DNA from: Acidobacteriota bacterium
GTDB lineage: Bacteria; Acidobacteriota; Holophagae; Acanthopleuribacterales; Acanthopleuribacteraceae
Length of the DNA: 52,849 nt
Reading direction: 5' to 3'
NCBI GenBank assembly: GCA_030066195.1
Contig: JASJCB010000084.1
Location: forward strand, 1 to 52,849
A model generated the notes under the pieces. That model was not told the DNA's origin. It saw only the letters and a list, made by a program, of their open reading frames with translations, and did not search any database. Below are positions 17,598-25,638 of the stretch, in pieces. Numbering within the stretch: position 1 is the stretch's first letter; each line of letters opens with the position of its first letter. Position numbers and translations under genes: made by a program.

Positions 17598-17685
17598 TCT
17601 TGGGGTTGGTTGTAAGGCGGCTGCCGATTTTCCGGGAGCAGAAGATCGATCAATTTTCATAAAGGTTCAGGGTTCACAACAAGAA

Positions 17686-18723
17686 ATGGGTTTTTCTCGG
17701 CTGTTTTCTACATTTAATCGTGATTTAGCTATCGATTTAGGAACCGCGAACACACTTGTCTATGCCAAGGGGTTGGGCATCGTGGTGCGTGAGCCGTCCA
17801 TCGTGGCTATCAACAAAGATCAGGGTAACGTTCTCGCGGTTGGCAACGAGGCCAAGGAGATGCTTGGCCGCACACCCTCAAACATCGTTGCGATCCGCCC
17901 CATGCGGGACGGGGTGATCGCGGATTTCGAGGTGGCCGAGCAGATGCTCAGCTACTTTATTCGCAAAGCACAGCGGCAGTCCTCGCTGTTCAACTTGTTT
18001 CAATCGGATGTGGTCATCGGCGTCCCTGCCGAGATTACCCAGGTAGAGCGGCGCGCCGTTCGCGACAGCGCCAAGAAGGCCGGCGCCGCCAATGTCTACC
18101 TGATCGAAGAGGCCATGTCGGCCGCCATCGGCGCCGGGCTGCCCGTCACCGAACCGACCGGTAACATGATCGTGGATATCGGCGGCGGTTCTACCGACGT
18201 GGCGGTGATTTCACTGTCCGGCATCGTCTACAGTAAAACGCTGAAGGTGGCGGGCAACGCCATGGACGAAAACATCGTCCAGTATATCAAGCGCAAGTAC
18301 CGGCTGTTGATCGGTGAGCGCACGGCCGAGAACATCAAGACGCAAATCGGCAGCGCCTTCAAGCTGGACGAGTCGATGGAAATGGAGATCAAGGGGCGCT
18401 CGCTGGAAACGGGGATTCCCAAAACGCTGGTCATCAACGACACCGAGATTCGCGAAGCGTTGGCCGATACCGTCGACGCCATTGTAGAAACCATCAAAAT
18501 CGCCTTGGAGCGGACCCCGCCCGAACTGGCGGCCGACCTGGTCGACAAGGGCATTATCCTCACGGGCGGCGGCAGCCTGCTCAAGAACCTGGATATTCGC
18601 CTGCGTGAAGAAACCAATCTGCCGGTCAGTATTGCCGAGGAACCCTTGCTCAGCGTGGTGATGGGCGTCGGTAAAATGCTCTCGGATCCTGTCCTGCTCA
18701 AGCGGGTTTGCCGCAAGAGTTGA
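17686..18723 (+). CDS. mreB: rod-shape-determining protein MreB
   Basis: 345 residues, an actin-like ATPase that forms filaments under the inner membrane and steers lateral wall synthesis. The start is the ATG at 17686, which gives the standard opening MGFSRLFSTFNRDLAIDLGTAN; the frame stays open upstream, but that part is not MreB-like. Visible are phosphate-1 (AIDLGTANTLVY), phosphate-2 (MIVDIGGGSTDVAVIS) and the adenosine motif (GIILTGGGSLLKN). The ribosome site is poor for such an abundant protein. It is the first gene of mreB-mreC-mreD-mrdA-rodA. Confidence 0.97.
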   Translation: MGFSRLFSTFNRDLAIDLGTANTLVYAKGLGIVVREPSIVAINKDQGNVLAVGNEAKEMLGRTPSNIVAIRPMRDGVIADFEVAEQMLSYFIRKAQRQSSLFNLFQSDVVIGVPAEITQVERRAVRDSAKKAGAANVYLIEEAMSAAIGAGLPVTEPTGNMIVDIGGGSTDVAVISLSGIVYSKTLKVAGNAMDENIVQYIKRKYRLLIGERTAENIKTQIGSAFKLDESMEMEIKGRSLETGIPKTLVINDTEIREALADTVDAIVETIKIALERTPPELAADLVDKGIILTGGGSLLKNLDIRLREETNLPVSIAEEPLLSVVMGVGKMLSDPVLLKRVCRKS

Positions 18724-18735
18724 ACCCAAGAACCA

Positions 18736-18758
18736 CGGGAGCCGACCCTCGGCTCCCG
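18736..18758 (+). other. intercistronic hairpin between mreB and mreC
   Basis: A perfect 10-bp stem (18736-18745 with 18749-18758) closed by a CCC loop, 12 bp after the mreB stop and 36 bp before the mreC start. No T run follows, so it is more likely an RNA-stabilising or processing structure than a terminator. It could help to keep MreB more abundant than MreC and MreD. Confidence 0.65.
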
Positions 18759-18794
18759 ACCGAACCCGGCATGCAAACGGGTTGGTGAGGCAGC

Positions 18795-19643
18795 ATGGCG
18801 CGCCTGAGTGTTTTCAAAAAATACCCCGCCCTGAGCACCCTGCTCATTCTGGAATTCGTGTTGTTGATCATCGTCTCCTACCAGATCCAGGTAGACGGCA
18901 GGGTGAGTCTGTTGGAACGCACCATGATGACGATCTTCGCGCCCGTTCAGGAACTGAGCAATAACGTACTGGGCGGCATCACGGAAAGTTTCGAAGACAA
19001 AAAGAAACGCCTGGAGCTGGAGCGTGAGAACGGGCGCTTGAAACGGGCCCTGGCCGATTACCGCCAGGTGGTGACCCAACTGGCCGAAACCGAACTGGAA
19101 AACGAACGGCTGCGTCAACTGTTGGAACTGCCCCGCGAGGACGGCTGGACCTATGTGCACGCCGAGGTGACCGCGTCCAATCACCGCCGCAACGACTATA
19201 TGATCACCATCAACAAGGGCTACCGCCACGGCATCCGCCGCGACTACGGCGTGGTTTGCGACGACGGCGTGGTGGGCGTGGTCTGGGAGGTCTCGCGCAA
19301 TCACGCCAAGGTGATGACCGCCAACAACCCCAGCGCCGTGATTGCCGCCATGTTGCAGGACGACCGCGACGCGGAAAGCTTCGTGGCCGGTTTCGAGGGC
19401 CGCCAGGGCAAGCTGCAGAACTTTCCCAACTTCAAAACGCTGGCGCCCCAACAGATGGTCTTGACCTCGGGTCTGGACGGCGTCTTTCCCAAGGGCCTGC
19501 ACATCGGTCATGTCACCGCCGGCAAAACGTCTTCCTATATGTTCCAGGACGTCAAAATCGTCTTCTCCACCGAGTTCACCCGGCTGGAAGAAGTCACCGT
19601 CCTGGTGCCGCTGTGCGAGGAGGACGCCGATGCCGTGGAGTAG
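18795..19643 (+). CDS. mreC: rod-shape-determining protein MreC
   Basis: 282 residues. A single N-terminal membrane helix (about 13-30, LSTLLILEFVLLIIVSYQI) is followed by a coiled coil (about 65-112, rich in KRLELERENGRLK-type heptads) and the periplasmic double beta-barrel (about 120-270) with GVVGVVWEVSRNHAKVMT and LTSGLDGVFPKGLHIG. MreC bridges MreB/MreD and PBP2 in the elongasome. It overlaps mreD by 14 bp. Confidence 0.93.
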   Translation: MARLSVFKKYPALSTLLILEFVLLIIVSYQIQVDGRVSLLERTMMTIFAPVQELSNNVLGGITESFEDKKKRLELERENGRLKRALADYRQVVTQLAETELENERLRQLLELPREDGWTYVHAEVTASNHRRNDYMITINKGYRHGIRRDYGVVCDDGVVGVVWEVSRNHAKVMTANNPSAVIAAMLQDDRDAESFVAGFEGRQGKLQNFPNFKTLAPQQMVLTSGLDGVFPKGLHIGHVTAGKTSSYMFQDVKIVFSTEFTRLEEVTVLVPLCEEDADAVE

Positions 19644-20115
19644 GTTTCTCGGCGGGTTCGTGGTGGTGGTGCTGCTTTCCTACGTGCAGCCGAAGGCCAT
19701 CGCGCAATGGGGCACCGTGGAAATCTCGTTCTTTATGATGTTCTTCATCATCCGCTCGCCGAATCAGATCAGGGCCCTGATCCAGATCTTCCTTCTGTCG
19801 CTGGGCGTGGACCTGGTTTTGCAGGCCGCCCATGTCAAGGGTATCTCGGCCATGAGCGAGTTGTTGTTGGCTTTCGCCGTCATCGAGTTGAAACGATCCG
19901 TGGTGCCTGAATATGAAGATCTTTTTCTGCTGGGGTTCTTTGCAATTTTCTACCTGGCGAATTACTATATAAGCCTGGGGATCAGCGCCGGTTTCGGAGT
20001 TTACTATCCCGTCCTGTCGCTGCCCCGGTTGTTGTTCCTCGCATTGTTCCACACGACCGTTATGGCCGTGTTGCTCATGCTTTCGATCCGCTTCTCTCCC
20101 AAGGAGAAGACATGA
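19630..20115 (+). CDS. mreD: rod-shape-determining protein MreD
   Basis: 161 residues, almost all hydrophobic, with five or six membrane helices. The start is the ATG at 19630 inside the mreC end, preceded by GGAGG. Assignment rests on position between mreC and mrdA, size, and the MreD-like topology; the family is poorly conserved. It is an inner-membrane part of the elongasome. The stop overlaps the mrdA start (ATGA). Confidence 0.85.
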   Translation: MPWSRFLGGFVVVVLLSYVQPKAIAQWGTVEISFFMMFFIIRSPNQIRALIQIFLLSLGVDLVLQAAHVKGISAMSELLLAFAVIELKRSVVPEYEDLFLLGFFAIFYLANYYISLGISAGFGVYYPVLSLPRLLFLALFHTTVMAVLLMLSIRFSPKEKT

Positions 20116-21914
20116 AGCTACAACCGACGCCGCTGGCCTTCAAGGGCCGCATCTACTTTATGATGGGGCTGACCCTCCTGGGTTTCCTGGTGGTGTTGTC
20201 CGGTTACTGGCGGGTTCAGGTCTTCAAGCAGGAACAGTACGAACGGCTGGGCGAGCAATATCGCATCAAAACCAAGGAGATCAAGGCCAGCCGAGGTTTT
20301 ATCTACGATCGCAAGGGCAGGCTGATCGCCCAGAACCGGCCCACCTACAACCTGGTGCTGCAACGCGACGAGATGGAGGAACCGTGGCGGCGGCTGAAGC
20401 CCAAGCTGGCCGAGTTCGTCGGGCTTCCGGCCGATGTTTTGGAAGAGCGCTACCGCAAGCGCTCCCACCTGCTCAGCCAACCCGTGTTGCTGAAAGAGAA
20501 CATCAGCTTCAAGGAGTCCCTGCGCATCCGCCGCAACCTGAGGCGTTACCCGGGCCTTTCCATCGACACCACGGAGAAGCGCTTTTACGTCTATAACGAC
20601 CTGTTCACCCACGTGCTGGGTTACGTCGCCGAGGTTTCCAAGAAGGAATTGGAGCGCAACCCGGAACTGAAGCCCGGCGAACTGGTGGGTAAACTGGGCG
20701 TGGAACTGGCCTATAACGAGGAACTGACCGGGGTGGACGGCAGCCGAGAGGTGCACATCGACAACAAGGGCCGCTATCGCCGCCAGGATGTGACCAAACA
20801 ACCGGAGCCGGGCCGGAACCTGCACCTTTCACTGGACCTGGACCTGCAACAACTGGCCTACGACGCCCTGGAAGGCAACGGCGGCTCCATCGTCATGATG
20901 GACGTGCGCACCGGCGAGATCCTGGTCTATATTTCCTCGCCCACCTTCGACCTGAACCTGTTTACCGACCGCTTCCCACGGCGCGAATGGGTGGCCTTGA
21001 GCAACTCTCCCGACAAACCCTTCCTCAACCGGCCCGTGAAAGGCGCCTACGCGCCCGGTTCCATCTTCAAGCTGGTATCCGCTCTGGCCGGCCTGAAGTT
21101 CCAGAAGATCACGCCCGATACGCGTTACTTCTGCAAGGGCAGTTTCTCGCTGAACAATCATGTCAGCCGCTGCCACAACGAAAAGGGTCACGGTTGGCTG
21201 GACCTGGAAGGGGCGATCAAGTACAGCTGTAACGTTTACTTCTACAACATCTCCCAATCCCTGGACATCGACGAGTTGGCGGTCCTTGCCGGGGAACTGG
21301 GCTTCGGCAGGAAAACCGGTATCGACCTGATCGGCGAGAACCCGGGCCTCATGCCCACCCGCGCCTGGAAACGCGAGCGCTACGGCCAGATCTGGTACCC
21401 CGGCGAATCCCTCAGCGTGGCTATCGGCCAGGGCGCCCTGGTGACCACTCCCGTGCAGTTGGTCACCCTGATCGCCTCCATCGCTGCCGAGGGCAGGGTG
21501 CCTACCCCGCACTTCATGGCGCGCGTGGGCAAAGACAACGACTATCAAACCTTCCAACCCGAGTTACACCAGATCGAGGGCATCCCTTCCGACCACTACC
21601 GCATCGTCAAAGAGGCCATGTGGCAGGTGGTCAACAATTCCCGGGGAACCGGCATCAACGCCCGCGTGAAAGGCTTCGACGTCTGCGGGAAAACGGGCAC
21701 GGCCCAGCTGCAAAACTTCACCAAGGACGCCGATCACAAAAACGAGAAGCTGCTGAACGCCCTGTTCGCGGGTTTTGCGCCGCGCGACAACCCCGAGGTC
21801 GCGGTTCTGGTCCTGGTGGAACAGGTGGGCGCGGGCGGAAAAAAAGCCGCGCCCATCGCCAAACGCCTGCTGGAGGAATACCGCCGCCTGCGCCGTGAGG
21901 TCGATCCCACATGA
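20112..21914 (+). CDS. mrdA: penicillin-binding protein 2 (transpeptidase)
   Basis: 600 residues. One N-terminal membrane anchor (about 16-36), a pedestal/dimerisation domain beginning KASRGFIYDRKGRLIAQN, and the D,D-transpeptidase domain with all three active-site motifs: GSIFKL (SxxK), YSCN (SxN) and KTGTAQ (KTG). It cross-links new peptidoglycan during elongation together with RodA, encoded next. It is translationally coupled to mreD and rodA through ATGA overlaps. Confidence 0.96.
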   Translation: MKLQPTPLAFKGRIYFMMGLTLLGFLVVLSGYWRVQVFKQEQYERLGEQYRIKTKEIKASRGFIYDRKGRLIAQNRPTYNLVLQRDEMEEPWRRLKPKLAEFVGLPADVLEERYRKRSHLLSQPVLLKENISFKESLRIRRNLRRYPGLSIDTTEKRFYVYNDLFTHVLGYVAEVSKKELERNPELKPGELVGKLGVELAYNEELTGVDGSREVHIDNKGRYRRQDVTKQPEPGRNLHLSLDLDLQQLAYDALEGNGGSIVMMDVRTGEILVYISSPTFDLNLFTDRFPRREWVALSNSPDKPFLNRPVKGAYAPGSIFKLVSALAGLKFQKITPDTRYFCKGSFSLNNHVSRCHNEKGHGWLDLEGAIKYSCNVYFYNISQSLDIDELAVLAGELGFGRKTGIDLIGENPGLMPTRAWKRERYGQIWYPGESLSVAIGQGALVTTPVQLVTLIASIAAEGRVPTPHFMARVGKDNDYQTFQPELHQIEGIPSDHYRIVKEAMWQVVNNSRGTGINARVKGFDVCGKTGTAQLQNFTKDADHKNEKLLNALFAGFAPRDNPEVAVLVLVEQVGAGGKKAAPIAKRLLEEYRRLRREVDPT

Positions 21915-23017
21915 ACCGGTTCCACATGCTGGACAAGGGCGCTTTGGTCGCCACCCTGGCCTTGGGCGTGATCGGCATCCTCCTGATTCGCTCCACCACC
22001 CTGGGCACGGATACTTCTTCCATTTACTGGATCAAGCAATGCCTCTGGCTGGTCAGCGGCCTGGGCATCTACTTCTTCATGAGCCACTACGACTACAAAA
22101 AACTGGTCAGCCGCGCCAATATCTTTTACATGATCGGGGTCCTGGCTCTGGGCCTGGTCCTGTTTATGGAACCCATCAACGGCGCCCGCTCCTGGTTCAA
22201 ACTGCCGTTTATGAGTGTACAACCCAGCGAATTCATGAAAATCGCCACGGTCCTGGTGATCACCAAGTACTTCACCAAGATGCACCAACGCCAGTCCAGC
22301 TTTTGGGAGTTCGTGGTTTCCGCGGTGCTCATCGGCATTCCGGTCGGCCTGATCGCCATGCAGCCGGACCTGGGAACGGCCCTGGTCTACCTGCCCTTCT
22401 TCGTGATCCCCAACTTCCTGATCGGCAACAAGGAGAGCATCTGGGTAACCCTGGCCGGCGTCGCCCTGGCCGCCTTGCTCATTGCGGGCGTGATCTACAA
22501 ACCCAACTGGGTCTTCTTCATGAAGGACTACCAGAAGGACCGCATCATCGCCTTTATCTATCCCGACGAGGACACCAGCAACAAGGGCTACCAGGTGCAC
22601 CAGTCCAAGATCAGCATCGGCCAGGGCGGTTTGTTCGGCATGGGCCTGGGTCAGGGGAAACAAACCAAAATGGGTTTCCTGCCGGCGCAACAGACCGATT
22701 TCATCCTGGCCGTGGCCGCGGAGGAACTGGGATTCGTAGGCCTGGTGGCCATCTTCGGCCTGTTCTTCTTTCTGTTCTACAGGGGCTTCCAAACCGCGCT
22801 GGAGGCCGGGGACACCACCGGCAGCGCACTGGTGGTGTTGGTGATCGGCACCCTGTTCACCCAAATGCTGTTCAACGCGGCCATGCTGATCGGCATGGTC
22901 CCCACCACGGGCATCCCCTGCCCCCTGGTCAGCTACGGCGGCAGCAGCATGTGGGCCACCATGGGCCTGCTGGGCCTGATCCAATCGGTAAGATCCTACC
23001 GCTTCGTCAACGGTTAG
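21911..23017 (+). CDS. rodA: RodA, SEDS peptidoglycan polymerase
   Basis: 368 residues with about ten membrane helices, a SEDS glycosyltransferase that polymerises lipid II as the partner of PBP2. Typical segments are GARSWFKLPFMSVQPSEFMK, MQPDLGTALVYLP and, near the C-terminus, TTGIPCPLVSYGGSSMWATM. It is the last gene of the mre operon; 12 bp after the stop the repeat element of the accessory island begins. Confidence 0.95.
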   Translation: MNRFHMLDKGALVATLALGVIGILLIRSTTLGTDTSSIYWIKQCLWLVSGLGIYFFMSHYDYKKLVSRANIFYMIGVLALGLVLFMEPINGARSWFKLPFMSVQPSEFMKIATVLVITKYFTKMHQRQSSFWEFVVSAVLIGIPVGLIAMQPDLGTALVYLPFFVIPNFLIGNKESIWVTLAGVALAALLIAGVIYKPNWVFFMKDYQKDRIIAFIYPDEDTSNKGYQVHQSKISIGQGGLFGMGLGQGKQTKMGFLPAQQTDFILAVAAEELGFVGLVAIFGLFFFLFYRGFQTALEAGDTTGSALVVLVIGTLFTQMLFNAAMLIGMVPTTGIPCPLVSYGGSSMWATMGLLGLIQSVRSYRFVNG

Positions 23018-23028
23018 AAGGTAACCCC

Positions 23029-23303
23029 ATGACCGCCGAGGAAGCCCGAATCCAACGAAGTTCTAAAAGCAAGCTATGAGGTATTCCCGGGAGCGCCCGC
23101 GTCTCGCGGGCCGCAAACCGTTCATTTCGCGCCGGCGAAATTAGGCGGATCGCTCTTGCGTGTCATAAGTGGCATTCGAAAGCTCAAAACAATTCGCGCT
23201 CGTTCCTTCGTCACATCGCTTGCAGCTGGCGGGGACGCCGGCGCGCCCGGGAATACCTCATAGCTTGCTTTAATAACTTCGTTGAATGTTCGCTCCTTCG
23301 AAG
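23029..23303 (+). repeat. long inverted-repeat element, copy A (left flank of RAYT)
   Basis: A roughly 275-bp imperfect palindrome. A 26-bp perfect inverted repeat (23066-23091 with 23246-23271) sits inside longer imperfect arms whose outer edge reads ATGACCGCCGAGGAAGC. The core contains a conserved small hairpin, TTTCGC-NNNN-GCGAAA (about 23125-23140), and a conserved right part ATTCGCGCTCGTTCCTTCGTC. It shares this layout with copies B and C. Its right arm lies directly against the 3' end of the RAYT gene. Confidence 0.85.
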
Positions 23304-23310
23304 CTCCAGG

Positions 23311-23904
23311 TCAAACTCGCATCGAAGCGCTGCTGTAAGGCCAATCCGCCGGGGCTCGACAAAGCTTTGCCATAACCGGGTTTCTTTCAATATAGGCAAC
23401 AGCGTAATCAAAATGCCGTTTGTCCCGAATAAACCGATCAAAATTCCCACGCGCCCAGAATCCCCCGCTACGACCAAGTATACGATTCGCCTTCTTGGCA
23501 GTGAAAGATTGCCAGGAATGTAGAATGGACGATAGAGAGAACCCCGGCAATTGCGTTATCAAAACGTGAACGTGATTGGGCATCACCACCCACGCGTGTA
23601 AGTGATAACGTTCATCGTCAAAGAAGATCAGGGCATCCTGAACCAGTTCCGCAATTCGAGGCCGGCGAAGAAAGCAATCGCCGTGTCCTATGTCCAAGAT
23701 GTGTTGTGCGCGCTTTCTCCAGTGAAGATCTCGTTGAGGGTCGTCATCGGCCATGTGCGCCGTCTCGTGTTGTACGCGGGCTAAAAACTCCCGGGGATAA
23801 CTGTCGGCCAAACGGAAGGTAATGGATTGTGTCGTCTGACAATCATCATAGTGTGGTAAATAACCTCTTGAGTACCAACGCCTTGGCTCGCTACCTTCCG
23901 CCAT
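23311..23904 (-). CDS. REP-associated tyrosine transposase (RAYT)
   Basis: 197 residues from the ATG at 23904, which has GGGAGG before it. The opening RRWYSRGYLPHYDDCQTTQSITFRLAD is typical of the family. The catalytic HUH motif is H111-V-H113 in VVMPNHVHVLI, and the nucleophilic tyrosine is likely Y171 (or Y167) in FDYAVAYIERNPV. RAYTs are domesticated relatives of IS200/IS605 transposases that nick and spread short palindromes around them. Both flanks here hold such palindromes, in opposite orientation. The frame can be extended upstream to 24015, but those codons come from the repeat arm of copy B. Confidence 0.88.
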   Translation of the reverse strand: MAEGSEPRRWYSRGYLPHYDDCQTTQSITFRLADSYPREFLARVQHETAHMADDDPQRDLHWRKRAQHILDIGHGDCFLRRPRIAELVQDALIFFDDERYHLHAWVVMPNHVHVLITQLPGFSLSSILHSWQSFTAKKANRILGRSGGFWARGNFDRFIRDKRHFDYAVAYIERNPVMAKLCRAPADWPYSSASMRV

Positions 23905-23989
23905 GGAACCTCCCGGCAAAAAAGCGTACCCTGGCCGCACCCATTTTTCCAAGCATTTTTTAAAAGCTCGAAGAAAGTAAGGAACACCC

Positions 23990-24235
23990 ATGACCGCCGA
24001 GGAAGCAAACACCAAAGAAGTAATTTAAAGCAAGCTATGAGGTCTTCCCGGGCGCGCCGGCGTCCCGGTGGCTGCAAGCGAAGCGACGAAGGAGCAAGCG
24101 CGAATTGCAATGAGCTTTCGGAAACAACTATGAGACACGGAAGAGCAATCCGCCTATTTTCGCCGGAGCGAAATGAACGGTTTGCAGCCGGCGAGACGCC
24201 GGCGCTCCCGGGAATACCTCATAGCCGGCGCTTTT
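23990..24235 (-). repeat. long inverted-repeat element, copy B (right flank of RAYT)
   Basis: Same element as copy A with the core inverted. The outer edge ATGACCGCCGAGGAAGC is followed by the arm with CTATGAGGTCTTCCCGGG (about 24035-24052), matched by CCCGGGAATACCTCATAG at 24207-24224. The core hairpin is present in complement (TTTCGCCGGAGCGAAA, 24158-24173). The three copies differ in the four loop bases while keeping the stem. Arms are less perfect than in copy C. Confidence 0.8.
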
Positions 24236-24770
24236 GCTGCGTTAACCATTTCCACTCCGTTAGTGGTCGGGTAAAAACCTTGCCCTGGCTAAGGTCGCCA
24301 GACCTCAAACTCGGCCTTATCTTCCGACGCCCAAAAGATCAAATAGCCGTCCAGGGTACCGACCCCAGCTTACTTTTTGGTGTTCCTTGCGAAGGGAGCT
24401 GGGCCTTGAGGCCCAGCAGAAAAATTTGGAGCATCAATCTCGCCCCAAAGATCAAGTCGGGGGGGGTAGCGGATCGGTACAGGTCCCGATGGGATGCATA
24501 CAATTTCCATACTCACGAAACCAAAATACCGGTTCCTTAGTTGCATTCATGCTTGTCGTGGCTATCGAAAATAGGAATAAGATCATTATGGCCCGTTTCA
24601 TACTTCTGTCCTCCAGACGTGAATTTCATTACCTCTATCAGGTAGCCAAATTATAACCTGAGATCGAAAATGGTCATCGCCTCTACTTAGCCGCACACGG
24701 CGGCCTATGCGCCGCTGGGCTTACACGGCACCCTGATGGCGTACAGCGTCCCGGCCCACCGCTGGCTGCA
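24236..24770. other. gene-poor stretch in the RAYT island
   Basis: No supported gene. A perfect 8-bp hairpin GCTGGGCC-TTGA-GGCCCAGC lies at 24398-24417 with no T run on either strand. An open frame through 24037-24540 begins inside repeat B and has poor codon use. From about 24690 the codon pattern begins to look coding, but in a different frame from the remnant at 24771. Confidence 0.5.
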
Positions 24771-25031
24771 GTGGAGGCGGCGGCGAAAGTCAACCTGGAC
24801 CCCATCGTGGACCGCTACGTCAACCATTTCAAAATACTGCGCGGCGACATCTTGTTGACGCGCTTTGAACTGGTGGATGAGCACGGCTATCCCGTCAGCA
24901 GGCTCCGCAAGGAACGGCGCCTGCTGACGCCGGTGGACCTGAACCTGGGCAGGCCCTCGGGCAAGCCCTTCCTGCGCTATAGTCGGAATGACGTATTGGA
25001 AAACCGGGGCTTGTGGGCAAGGGGGCCGTGA
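24771..25031 (+). pseudogene. remnant of a host-like gene
   Basis: 86 residues in frame, starting at a GTG without a ribosome site and ending at TGA. Codon use (many CTG, GAC, GTC, GGC) matches the functional genes of the window. Immediately upstream the coding-like pattern continues in another frame (about 24690-24775: AYAPLGLHGTLMAYSVPAHRW), which suggests a frameshifted relic whose 5' part is lost. I do not recognise the family. It is squeezed between the RAYT island and repeat copy C. Confidence 0.4.
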
Positions 25032-25067
25032 TAAAGGGAGACACAAAGGGCGAACTAAGAGTATCCC

Positions 25068-25351
25068 CATGACCTCCGAAGAAGCAAGCACCCAACAAAA
25101 TAGCAAGCGCAAGCTAGGAGGTATTCCCGGGAGCGCCCGCGTCTCGCGGGCTGCAAACCGTTCATTTCGCCATGGCGAAATTAGGCGGATCGCTCTACCG
25201 CACCTAATAATACTTCCGAAAGCGCATTACTATTCGCGCTCGTTCCTTCGTCACATCGCTTGCAGCCCGCGAGACGCGGGCGCTCCCGGGAATACCCCAT
25301 GGTTCGCGCTTGCTACTTCGTTTGGTTGCTTTCCTCCTCGGAGGTCATGGG
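25068..25351 (+). repeat. long inverted-repeat element, copy C (no transposase)
   Basis: The best preserved copy. A perfect 37-bp inverted repeat (25120-25156 with 25260-25296) flanks a 103-bp core, and imperfect outer arms bring the whole palindrome to about 284 bp. Both ends carry ATGACCTCCGA(A/G)GA in inverted orientation. The core holds the 16-bp palindrome TTTCGCCATGGCGAAA. No transposase gene is adjacent, so this is a non-autonomous copy that would need the RAYT in trans. Confidence 0.88.
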
Positions 25352-25638
25352 AATGAACCATTGTGCGGCCTGCCGCAAGTGCCGTCGTTATTCACCGGGC
25401 AATAGCGCGAGGCCTGCAACTTGGGTCATTCATGTCGTTATGAGGTTAATAGAGCAGACTATGGACTATGAGGCATTCCCGCGCCGGACGATCGACAGAC
25501 CTCAACTTCGAAACAGCACCCGAGGGATCGAATCCAGTCGCCCCCGACATATCGAGACTTACGGCTAATCATCCCCTGGATCTTCTTACGGAGTCCGGTA
25601 GCTCAGCCCAAATTTCGTGATATGCGGGATCGGGTGGT
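25352..25638. other. short non-coding stretch with a repeat-arm fragment
   Basis: No supported gene. CTATGAGGCATTCCC at 25466-25480 matches the inner arm of elements A-C with one change and is probably a solo fragment. Confidence 0.4.

Noticed and set aside
24037..24540. 167-codon frame starting in repeat B
   Set aside because: Begins within the palindrome, has poor codon use and no ribosome site.
23029..25351. Three related repeats considered as a CRISPR array
   Set aside because: Spacing is irregular (about 0.7-0.8 kb), copies are long palindromes in mixed orientation, and there are no cas genes.
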